Shown: positions 6,570 to 13,809 of the stretch, one piece after another
Position numbering within the stretch: position 1 is the first letter of the stretch
Layout of the letters: the number at the start of each line of letters is the position of its first letter
Assembly: GCA_036403035.1 (NCBI GenBank)
Contig: DASWRT010000028.1
Coordinates: 1-15,879, forward strand
Origin: DASWRT01 sp036403035
GTDB lineage: Bacteria; Pseudomonadota; Alphaproteobacteria; ATCC43930; CGMCC-115725
Direction: 5' to 3'
DNA length: 15,879 nt
Notes under the pieces: model-generated
What the model was told of the DNA's origin: nothing
What the model saw: only the letters and a program-made list of their open reading frames with translations
Database searches by the model: none
Position numbers and translations under genes: made by a program

Positions 6570-8159
6570 ATGCTTGCGAGGATCACGGCAACCCTGCTCG
6601 CCGCGCTGCTGTTCCTCCTGCCGGCGGCAAGCCCGCCGGTCCTGGCGCAGGACGCGGGCAAGGAGCCCGCCAAGGAGGCCGCGTCAGGCGGGAAGCCGGC
6701 CCGCGAAGCGGCGTCCTCCGGGTCGACGCTATTGTCGCCGGCCGACTCGACGACGCAGCACACGCTGCGGCTGAAGGACGGACGCGAGATCCGCTACACC
6801 GCGACCGCCGGCATGCTCCCGGTCCGCGACGGCAAGGGCGAGACGCAGGCCGAGATCTTCTACGTCGCCTACGTCGCCGACCCGCCCTCGCCGGAACGGC
6901 CGCTGACCTTCGCCTTCAACGGCGGGCCGGGCGCCGCCTCCGCGTACCTGCATCTCGGCGCGCTGGGACCGCGGCGGCTCGTCTTCGCGCCGGACGGGAC
7001 GATCCCGTCGCCGCCCGCGCAGCTCGTCGACAACGAGGACACCTGGCTCGCCTTCACCGACCTCGTCTTCGTCGATCCGGTCGGCACCGGCTACAGCCGG
7101 ACCACCGACCAGAGCGAGGACGCGCGGAAGCGCTTCTGGGGCGTCGAGCAGGACGGCAACGCGATGGCCGCGGTGATCCGGCTCTACACCGCGCGCGCCG
7201 GCCGCTCGCTGTCGCCGAAGTTCCTGGCCGGCGAGAGCTATGGCGGGTTCCGCGCCGCGTTGCTCGCCCACAAGCTCCAGGGCGAGACCGGCATCGCCCC
7301 GAGCGGCGCCGTCCTCATCTCCCCGGCGCTGGAGTTCAGCCTCCTGTCCGAGGACGACTACCAGGCCGTCACCTGGATCACCCACGTCCCGTCCTTCGCG
7401 GCGGTCAATCTGGCGACGGCAAAGGGCGTCGGCGACCGCGACGCGCTCGCCGCTTCGCTGCACGACGCGGAAAGCTTCGCCGCCGGCGACTACCTGACCT
7501 ATCTCGCCGCCGGCAGCAGCGCCGGACGCGAGCGCGAGCAGGCGGTCTGGAAGCGCCTCGCCGACCTCACCGGGCTGCCGCCCGCCATCGTCGAACAGGC
7601 GCGCGGACGGATCGGCAGCGGCACGTTCATCAAGGAGTACGCGCGGGCGCAGGGCCGGCTGCTGAGCCGGTACGACGGCACGGTGAGCGGTCCGGACCCG
7701 TACCCAACCTCGACGCGGCCGCGCGGCCCCGACCCGATCCTCGACCGCTCGGTGGCGCCCTGGACGAGCGCCTTCATCGCCTATGTCCGCGACGAGCTGG
7801 GCTACCGCACCGACCTGCCCTACCGGCTGCTCAACCGCGAGGTCGGCGGCCGTTGGGACTACGGCACCACCGCCTCGCACCAGGGCTTCGCCGGGGTGAT
7901 GGACGATCTGCGCGAGGCGCGTGCGCTCAACCCCAAGCTGCGCGTGATGATCGCGCACGGCCTCACCGATCTGACGACGCCGTACTTCGGGACGCGCTAT
8001 CTGCTCAACCAGATGCCGCCGATGCCGGGCGCCGCGCCGGTCGACCTCAAGCTCTATGCCGGCGGGCACATGATGTACATGCGGCCGGACTCGCGCCGGG
8101 CGCTCGCCGCGGACGCCGCGAGCCTCTATCGCGACGCGGTATCCGCGTCGATTGAATGA
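6570..8159 (+). CDS. Exported S10-family serine carboxypeptidase
   Basis: A 529-residue alpha/beta-hydrolase peptidase of the S10 (carboxypeptidase Y) family, which removes C-terminal residues from peptides, usually at acid pH. Residues 1-27 are a signal peptide (MLARI, a hydrophobic core, cleavage after VLAQ-like sequence), followed by a Lys/Ala/Glu linker (about 28-55). The family pattern is complete: oxyanion region FNGGPGAAS (116-124), DPVGTGYS (169-176), nucleophile Ser223 in GESYGG, Asp467 in HGLTDLTTPY and His500 in AGGHMMY. ATG 6570 is chosen because GGAGGGA (6557-6563) lies 6 nt upstream and the signal peptide starts here; the frame is open further upstream but without signal-like sequence. 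It is divergent from the MarR operon and its leader begins next to the operator palindrome. It converges on the next gene with a 4-bp gap. Confidence 0.93.
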   Translation: MLARITATLLAALLFLLPAASPPVLAQDAGKEPAKEAASGGKPAREAASSGSTLLSPADSTTQHTLRLKDGREIRYTATAGMLPVRDGKGETQAEIFYVAYVADPPSPERPLTFAFNGGPGAASAYLHLGALGPRRLVFAPDGTIPSPPAQLVDNEDTWLAFTDLVFVDPVGTGYSRTTDQSEDARKRFWGVEQDGNAMAAVIRLYTARAGRSLSPKFLAGESYGGFRAALLAHKLQGETGIAPSGAVLISPALEFSLLSEDDYQAVTWITHVPSFAAVNLATAKGVGDRDALAASLHDAESFAAGDYLTYLAAGSSAGREREQAVWKRLADLTGLPPAIVEQARGRIGSGTFIKEYARAQGRLLSRYDGTVSGPDPYPTSTRPRGPDPILDRSVAPWTSAFIAYVRDELGYRTDLPYRLLNREVGGRWDYGTTASHQGFAGVMDDLREARALNPKLRVMIAHGLTDLTTPYFGTRYLLNQMPPMPGAAPVDLKLYAGGHMMYMRPDSRRALAADAASLYRDAVSASIE

Positions 8160-8163
8160 GCCC

Positions 8164-9213
8164 CTACCCGCCGCCGAACCCGGCGCGGTGGCGGTCGCGG
8201 TAGGCGGGCCAGGGGCCGAGCGGCGCCGCCTCGAAGACGCCGCGCGCGACGGCGCGGGCGAGGCAGTCCGCGGCGACCGCGCCGAGCTTCCCCAGCGCCA
8301 CGGCGCGCGGCTCCGGCAGCTCCCGCCGGCCGGTCGCGAGGGCAAAGACCGTGTCGCCGTCGAACGGCGAGTGGATCGGCCGGATCGCGCGGGCGAGCCC
8401 GTCCTGCGCCATGATCGCGAGCCGCTGCGCCTCGACGCGAGTGAGCGTCGCGTCGGTCGCGACGACCGCGATCGTCGTATTGGCCGGCAGGTCCGGCGGC
8501 GTGCCGAGCCGGTCGAAGAGGTCGAGATCGGCGCCGGAAGAGACCCCGCCGTGGCGGGGCGGGCGCTGCCCGCCCAGTTCGCCGCGCTGCTCGAACGGCC
8601 ACGCCCATAGACAGTCCTCGCCGGGCATGACGGCGGAGCCGACCGGGTTGACCGCGACCAGCGCCCCGACCCGCAGCCCGTCCGCCGCCATGTCGGCCGA
8701 GGCGCTGCCGAGCCCGCCCTTGAGCCGCCCCGCCTTGGCGCCGTAGCCGGCCCCGCTGTTGCCGAGCGCGAAATCGCTCCCGGCCCGCTCGCAGGCGGCG
8801 CGGGAGAGCGCGGCATAGGGCGGCGTCTCGCCCCAGCCCTTGTCCCCGCCGTTCGCGAGGTCGAACAGGATCGCCGCCGGCACGATCGGCACGTGCGTGC
8901 CGGCAATCGCGAAACCGACGCCGCGCGCCGCCAGCCACGCGGCGACGGCGGAGCCCGCGTCGAGCCCGAAGGCCGAGCCGCCGCTCAGCACGATCGCATG
9001 CACCTCCTGCACGAGCGAGGCTGCGCCGAGCGCCTCGGTCTCGCGCGATCCCGGCCCGCCGCCGCGCACGTCGACCGCGGCCACGGCGGGCGCGTCCGGC
9101 AGCACCACGGTGACGCCGGTCCAGGCCCGCCCGTCCTCGGCGTTGCCGACGCGGATGCCGTCGACGTCGGTGATGAGGTTGCGCGGCCCCGGCTCGATCG
9201 CGGTCGCTGTCAT
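8164..9213 (-). CDS. P1-family (DmpA/NylC-like) self-processing N-terminal nucleophile peptidase/amidase
   Basis: A 349-residue member of the P1 (DmpA) family: L-aminopeptidases/D-Ala-esterases and the nylon-oligomer hydrolase NylC, which mature by cutting themselves into two chains. Family features seen: ITDVDGIRVGNA at the start, DVRGGGPGSRET (48-59), VHAIVLSGGSAFGLDA (71-86), LGNSGAGYGAKAGRLKGGLG (150-169) and VNPVGSAVMPGE (188-199). The junction AN-TT (Asn245/Thr246) before IAVVATDA is the expected autocleavage site, with Thr246 as the new N-terminal nucleophile, the NylC type rather than the Gly-Ser of DmpA. ATG 9213 is preferred over an upstream in-frame start (9363) because a GAGGGAG-type site precedes it and homologues begin near here. 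No signal peptide is seen, so it is probably cytoplasmic. The natural substrate is unknown. Confidence 0.9.
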   Translation of the reverse strand: MTATAIEPGPRNLITDVDGIRVGNAEDGRAWTGVTVVLPDAPAVAAVDVRGGGPGSRETEALGAASLVQEVHAIVLSGGSAFGLDAGSAVAAWLAARGVGFAIAGTHVPIVPAAILFDLANGGDKGWGETPPYAALSRAACERAGSDFALGNSGAGYGAKAGRLKGGLGSASADMAADGLRVGALVAVNPVGSAVMPGEDCLWAWPFEQRGELGGQRPPRHGGVSSGADLDLFDRLGTPPDLPANTTIAVVATDATLTRVEAQRLAIMAQDGLARAIRPIHSPFDGDTVFALATGRRELPEPRAVALGKLGAVAADCLARAVARGVFEAAPLGPWPAYRDRHRAGFGGG

Positions 9214-9227
9214 GCTCTCCCTCTCGT

Positions 9228-9256
9228 TGCGCCGGCCGGAGCATGATGCGCCGGCC
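9228..9256. repeat. Pair of 10-bp direct repeats in a divergent promoter region
   Basis: TGCGCCGGCC occurs at 9228-9237 and again at 9247-9256, 19 bp apart (about two helix turns), between the divergent P1 peptidase and rRNA methyltransferase genes. Such spacing suits an operator, but in DNA this GC-rich a chance repeat is possible. Confidence 0.3.
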
Positions 9257-9316
9257 AGGAGCGGCACGGCAATCTCAGCCATGGCGGACGGGCCGGCGGC
9301 TCTATACATGTGCCGC

Positions 9317-10570
9317 ATGACGACAGATGCCGACGCCGCACCGCTCACCGACGCTCCCGCCACCCTAGCCGCCGACGATCCGCAGCACCGTCCGGTCGTG
9401 ACGCTCCTGCCCGGCCGGCAGAAGCGCGTTTCCAGCGGCCATCCCTGGATCTACTCGAACGAGATCGCGATGGACGCCGCGGCGAAGGCGCTGCCGCCGG
9501 GCAGCCTCGTCACGCTCGCCGCCGCCGAGGGCAAGCCGATCGGCGTCGCGACGTTCAACCCGCACCCGCTGGTCAGCGCCCGCATCCTCGACCGCGACGC
9601 CGCCCGCCCGGTCGACCGCCGCTTCTTCGCGAAACGGCTGCGCCGCGCGCTGTCGCTGCGCGAGCGGCTCTATGACGAGCCCTATTACCGGCTGGTCCAT
9701 GCCGAGGCCGACGCGCTGCCGGGGCTCGTCGTCGACCGCTACGGCGGCGTGCTGGCCGTCCAGCTCAACACCGCCGGGATGGACCGGCTCGGCGACACGG
9801 TGCTGGACGCGCTGGAGGAGGTGCTGCATCCGCGCGCCATCGTGCTGCGCAACGAGGGCACGGGCCGGGCGATGGAGAAGCTGCCGAACGAGACGCGGGT
9901 GGCGCGGGGCACGTTGGACGGAGAAGCGGTCGAGATCGTCGAGAACGGAGCGCGCTTCCGGGTCGACCTGCTGGGCGGACAGAAGACCGGCTGGTTCTTC
10001 GACCAGCGGGAGAACCGCGCCCTCATGGCGCATCTCGCGAAGGGGCTGCGCGTCCTCGACCTTTACAGCTTCGCCGGGGGGTTCGCGGTCGAGGCGGCGG
10101 TAGCCGGCGCCGCGGAGGTGGTCGCGATCGACCGCTCCGAGCCGGCGCTCGCCCAAGCCGAGGCGTCGGCCGCGCTCAACGGCGTCGACGGACGATGCCG
10201 CTTCGTCCGCGGCGAGATCTTCGCCGAGCTGGAGAAGCTGCATCAGGCGAAGGAGCGGTTCGACATGGTGATCGCCGACCCGCCGGCCTTCATCAAGTCG
10301 AAGAAGGACGTCGCCGCCGGCCTCCAGGGCTACCGCAAGATGACGCGGCTGGCGGCGCAGGCGGTGGCGCCGGGCGGCTTCCTGTTCGTCGCGTCCTGTT
10401 CGCACAACGCCGAACTCGACGCCTTCGCCGAAGCGGTGCGCCGCGGCCTCGCCGACGCCGGCCGCAGCGCCCGCATCCTGCGCACCGCCGGCGCCGCCGC
10501 CGACCACCCGGTGCACCCGGCGCTGCCCGAGAGCGCCTATCTCAAGGCGCAGGTGCTCGCGCTGGACTGA
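9317..10570 (+). CDS. rlmI: 23S rRNA (cytosine-C5) methyltransferase, RlmI family
   Basis: A 417-residue class I SAM-dependent methyltransferase; RlmI methylates C1962 of 23S rRNA in E. coli. The N-terminal PUA-like RNA-binding domain covers about 27-100 (LLPGRQKRVSSGHPWIYSNEI). A middle segment (120-225) includes HAEADALPGLVVDRYG and the GGQKTGWFFDQRENR stretch typical of the family. The Rossmann domain follows: SAM motif I LDLYSFAGGFAVEAA (247-261), acidic AIDRSEPAL, motif IV ADPPAFIKSKKD (320-331) and FVASCSHN with Cys361 as the likely catalytic cysteine. ATG 9317 is chosen; in-frame ATGs at 9308 and 9281 are alternatives. None has a Shine-Dalgarno site. TATACA at 9303-9308 would place transcription start almost on ATG 9317, so a leaderless mRNA is possible. 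It converges on the CHAT gene with 22 bp between stops. Confidence 0.93.
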   Translation: MTTDADAAPLTDAPATLAADDPQHRPVVTLLPGRQKRVSSGHPWIYSNEIAMDAAAKALPPGSLVTLAAAEGKPIGVATFNPHPLVSARILDRDAARPVDRRFFAKRLRRALSLRERLYDEPYYRLVHAEADALPGLVVDRYGGVLAVQLNTAGMDRLGDTVLDALEEVLHPRAIVLRNEGTGRAMEKLPNETRVARGTLDGEAVEIVENGARFRVDLLGGQKTGWFFDQRENRALMAHLAKGLRVLDLYSFAGGFAVEAAVAGAAEVVAIDRSEPALAQAEASAALNGVDGRCRFVRGEIFAELEKLHQAKERFDMVIADPPAFIKSKKDVAAGLQGYRKMTRLAAQAVAPGGFLFVASCSHNAELDAFAEAVRRGLADAGRSARILRTAGAAADHPVHPALPESAYLKAQVLALD

Positions 10571-10592
10571 ACGGCAGCGAAGAGGATCGCCG

Positions 10593-13500
10593 TCAGCCAC
10601 CGTCGCCGACGAGCACGAAGGGCGCCCAATAGACCGGGTGGGAGGTCGCGGCGTTCGCGAGAAGGGCGAGCTGCGCGCGTTGCAGGGCTGCCGCCTTGCC
10701 TTCTTTCCCGCGCTTCGCGTAATCGCCGATCGTGCCGGTGGTGAGCGTCACGGTCGGGCCGGAGAAGACCGGCCAGTGCGACGCCATGACAGCGCGGGCG
10801 CCGGCGTAGAAGAAGGCGCGGGCGAGGCCGGACAGCGCCTCGCCGCCCAGCCCGTTCGGGCCCGCCGTGTCGCACGCCGAGAGGATCACCCAGTCGGCGT
10901 TGAGCTTCAGGGCGGCGATCTCGCTGGCGTCGAGCAACCCGTCCTCCCGTCCTTTCGGATTGGCCGGCGGCGTCAACGCCAGCGCCGGCTCGTTCTGGCA
11001 GCGCAGGACGCGCGGCAGGAGTCCGTGGGTCGCGAACGCGACCACGCGATAGCGCGAAAGGTCGGCCGCGCGCACCGCCGCCTCGGACGCCTTCGCGCCG
11101 GTGATCGCGCTGGCCGGAGGCGCCTTAAGCGCGGCGGCGATCGCCCGGACTTCCGCCGCGCTCTCCGGCAGACGCGGCAACTGCTTCAGGAGGCCGACGT
11201 CGATCCCCTCGCCGCCGCGGCAGGTCTCGCCGAGCTTTTGCAGGCCGCGCTGGTCGCCGCCCGCGCCGGCGAAGTCGGGATCGCCGAAGCCGATGAACGG
11301 CTCGGGCGCGGACGGGCGGGCGGCGCTGCGCCGAAGGTCGCGGAAGGCTGCGACGGTGGGCGACCAGCTCATCGCCATGTCGCGCGCCAGGAACGGCTGG
11401 CGCGTGTAATCGCCGACTTCCTTATCCACCGGAGCTTCGGTCACGAGGACGCCGAGCGGCAGGCTGGCGAGCGCGCCGCCGGGCACGACGATCAGGTGCC
11501 GCACGCCCTTGAGACCGTCGGCAAGCGGCCCGAAGAGGCTGAGATAGAGGTCGTGCGCCGCCGCGAGGTCGAAGCGCCGCGGGACGCTGCCGGGCGTGTC
11601 GAGGGCGCGGCGCAAACCGGCGACGGCTTCGTCGAGCGCCTTTTCGGACAGTTCCGAGCGGTGCATGCGGACGCGGGCGTCGCGCACAAGGAACACGTAG
11701 GCCGCGGCGCGGGTGACCGTAACGCTGAGCATCGCCTCGCCGGGCCGCATCAGCCGGCCGAGCTCGTCCGCCGCGACCGGCTTCGGGCTGACCAGCTCGG
11801 CATAGCGCGGGAACTCGGCCTGCAAGCGCCGCTCGGACGCCTCGGCTCGGCCGGCGGCCTCGCGGATCTCGGCGGAGAGGCGCTCGCTGGCTGCCGCCGC
11901 TGCTGCCGGCGTTGGCGCCGGGGCCGGCGCTGGTGTCGCCCCTGCGGATGCCGCGGCAGCGGGTGCTGCCGATGCCCCCGCGCCCGCAGCGGCTTTGTCG
12001 TCGTCGCCGTCGCTCTCGCCCGCAAGGAGCGCCGCCAGACGGGCGCGCAGCCGGTTGAGCTTCTCGTTCGCGTCCTGAAGCTCGCGCGCCGCCTTGGCGG
12101 CGCCGGGATCGTCGCTCGCGACGCGGGCGGCCATCGCGGCGATCGCGTGGGCCGCCAGACCGGCGCGCGGAAGCTGCGAGGCGAGGAACGCTTCCGGCGC
12201 GAGCGACGTCCCCGGATCGTCGGCGGCGAGCGCCAGATAGGGAGCGATCTGTTCCCGCCCGAGATTGTTGAGGTTCAGCGGGTCGCGCGCGGCATTCTCG
12301 ACCGCCTTGCGGTACGAGGCGAGGGCCAGGTCCTTCTTTCCTTCGGCGCCGTACGTGTTGCCGATGTAGAGCTGCGCCTCGGCGACGACCCAGCTTTCGC
12401 CGAAGAGCGCCTGGCGCATCGCGGCCGATTTCTCGAACGCCGCGCGGGCGGCCGGGAACTGCCGCTGTTCCAGGTTGCTGCGGCCGATCCAGAGATAGGT
12501 CGTCGCGATCAGCGGGTGCGTCGGCCCGTAACCGCGGACATAGGCGCGGATCGCATCCTCGGCGGTGCCGATCGCCTCGGCATACCGCCCGGCGCCGATC
12601 AGCGCCTCCGCTTCGAACATCAGCGCGGTGCCCAGGCCGGCGGCGGGCTGGTTCGTGTCGCGCGCGTACTTCGTCGCCTCGGCGGCCATCGCGACCGCCT
12701 CGTCGTTTCTGCCCTGCAACCGGCGCAGGCCCGATTTGTACGACGTGAACCGCCGTATGTCGGCCGGCACGGACCGGCGCACCAGCGGCTCGGCGCGGGA
12801 GAACGTGGCCTCGGCCTCGGTGAGTCGGTACAGGCCGTACTGCGACAGACCGATGCCGGACAGGATGTCGCCGTTGGACGGGTCTTCGGCGCCGAAGCTC
12901 CGGGTCACGATTTCGAGGGCGCGCCGGTAAGTCGCCTCGGCCCGCCCCCAACTGCGGGCATAGATGTAGTGCAGGCCGAGCTTCTTCAGGTCCTGCACCG
13001 CGCCGATTTCCTGAACCCCGACGAGCGTCGCCGACGTGCCGACGATCGTCTCCAGGCGGCGGATCAGCGCCGTCGTCGGCGCGGTCCCGCCCGGCTCCGG
13101 CTCCCGCTTCTTCTCCAGGACCGCGATCGCGGCTTCGAGGAGGCCGCCGTTCACCGGAACCGCTTCCGCCGCGTAGGCGACGTTGCCGACCCGCGAGACG
13201 AAGACGACGACCGGCCAGCCGCCTTCCAGACGCCGGCAGGCCCGCAGCACCGCCGGGGCGGCGCCGTCGAGGATCGTCGTTTCCTGCGGGTCGCCGCAGG
13301 CGCCGACGCGCGTCTCCAGCGCCTTCTGGTAACCGCTCTCGCGGAGCAGCTCGGCGGCGGCCCGGCGGCTCGCAAAGCGCCGAAGTTGACCGCTCGGCAG
13401 GTTCCAGCCCTGGCAGTACAGCGCGTAGCGCGTCAGGCCTTCCTGCTCCGGCTTCTGGAACTCCAGCCGCAACCGGCACGGCTCGCCGGCCGCGTTCTTG

Positions 13501-13616
13501 CCGATCGCGACCTCGTCGCCGACCGCTTCGGGGAGGGAGGCCGCACGCGCTGCGGGAGCCACTGCAACCGCCGCCGCCGTCGCGGCCAGCAGCATCACCG
13601 CCAGAAGTCGAGGCAT
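10593..13616 (-). CDS. Exported TPR-repeat protein with C-terminal CHAT (caspase-like) protease domain
   Basis: A 1007-residue protein. Residues 1-25 are a Sec signal peptide (hydrophobic Leu/Ala core, cleavage near ARA-A). Residues 30-180 form an N-terminal domain with four Cys (47, 68, 107, 127) of no recognised family. Residues about 205-445 are tetratricopeptide-like helical repeats (GRAEATYRRALEI, YAEAIGTAEDAIRAY, KDLALASYRKAVE). A coiled region and an Ala/Pro linker (about 541-577) lead into the CHAT domain (about 620-1005): HLIVVPGGALASLPLGVL, VVAFATHGLL with His864 and WVILSACDTA with Cys915, the protease dyad, then GGEALSGLARAFFYAGARAV and ASHWPV. The intact dyad suggests an active cysteine peptidase acting in the periplasm. 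ATG 13616 is chosen because it begins the signal peptide; the upstream extension (to 13811) is not signal-like. Substrate and partner are unknown. Confidence 0.92.
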   Translation of the reverse strand: MPRLLAVMLLAATAAAVAVAPAARAASLPEAVGDEVAIGKNAAGEPCRLRLEFQKPEQEGLTRYALYCQGWNLPSGQLRRFASRRAAAELLRESGYQKALETRVGACGDPQETTILDGAAPAVLRACRRLEGGWPVVVFVSRVGNVAYAAEAVPVNGGLLEAAIAVLEKKREPEPGGTAPTTALIRRLETIVGTSATLVGVQEIGAVQDLKKLGLHYIYARSWGRAEATYRRALEIVTRSFGAEDPSNGDILSGIGLSQYGLYRLTEAEATFSRAEPLVRRSVPADIRRFTSYKSGLRRLQGRNDEAVAMAAEATKYARDTNQPAAGLGTALMFEAEALIGAGRYAEAIGTAEDAIRAYVRGYGPTHPLIATTYLWIGRSNLEQRQFPAARAAFEKSAAMRQALFGESWVVAEAQLYIGNTYGAEGKKDLALASYRKAVENAARDPLNLNNLGREQIAPYLALAADDPGTSLAPEAFLASQLPRAGLAAHAIAAMAARVASDDPGAAKAARELQDANEKLNRLRARLAALLAGESDGDDDKAAAGAGASAAPAAAASAGATPAPAPAPTPAAAAAASERLSAEIREAAGRAEASERRLQAEFPRYAELVSPKPVAADELGRLMRPGEAMLSVTVTRAAAYVFLVRDARVRMHRSELSEKALDEAVAGLRRALDTPGSVPRRFDLAAAHDLYLSLFGPLADGLKGVRHLIVVPGGALASLPLGVLVTEAPVDKEVGDYTRQPFLARDMAMSWSPTVAAFRDLRRSAARPSAPEPFIGFGDPDFAGAGGDQRGLQKLGETCRGGEGIDVGLLKQLPRLPESAAEVRAIAAALKAPPASAITGAKASEAAVRAADLSRYRVVAFATHGLLPRVLRCQNEPALALTPPANPKGREDGLLDASEIAALKLNADWVILSACDTAGPNGLGGEALSGLARAFFYAGARAVMASHWPVFSGPTVTLTTGTIGDYAKRGKEGKAAALQRAQLALLANAATSHPVYWAPFVLVGDGG

Positions 13617-13676
13617 CGCAACACCGCAAAAGTTCTGTCTTGACCCGGCCGCATTCGACTCCCAACGGCGGAAAAA

Positions 13677-13686
13677 CGCAATTGCG
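13677..13686. promoter_or_regulatory. 10-bp perfect palindrome between divergent genes
   Basis: CGCAATTGCG is self-complementary and lies 61 bp upstream of the CHAT gene start and 123 bp upstream of the oxygenase start, in the shared intergenic region. It could be an operator; there is no independent support. Confidence 0.25.
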
Positions 13687-13752
13687 CTATCGATGCGAAA
13701 CCGCGGCGGCACCGCCGGTTCACAATACCGCGAGGAGTGCTGTCGCCACCGC

Positions 13753-13799
13753 CGTACCGGAAACCGACCGTCAGAATCGGTTAAGCGTGTTGCGGTACG
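13753..13799 (+). promoter_or_regulatory. Nested inverted repeat just upstream of the oxygenase start
   Basis: Outer arms CGTACCG (13753-13759) and CGGTACG (13793-13799) pair over 7 bp; inside them AACCGA (13762-13767) pairs with TCGGTT (13777-13782) over 6 bp with a 9-nt loop. The structure ends 10 nt before ATG 13810, in the place of a ribosome-binding site, which is otherwise not visible. It could fold in the mRNA leader or serve as a protein-binding site. Confidence 0.4.
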
Positions 13800-13809
13800 C
13801 TGTGCTTCC

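Noticed and set aside
6729..8906. Long minus-strand open frame (725 codons) antisense to the carboxypeptidase
   Set aside because: Arg/Pro/Gly-rich composition without motifs; it is the mirror of GC-rich codon bias in the real S10 and P1 genes, both of which have full catalytic motifs.
10638..13643. 1001-codon plus-strand frame opposite the CHAT gene
   Set aside because: Low-complexity Arg/Ala/Gly sequence with no domain; the minus strand encodes a signal peptide, TPRs and a complete CHAT domain.
13498..13809. Upstream extension of the oxygenase frame
   Set aside because: It overlaps the CHAT signal peptide on the other strand and lacks homology-like sequence; the fold begins at 13810.
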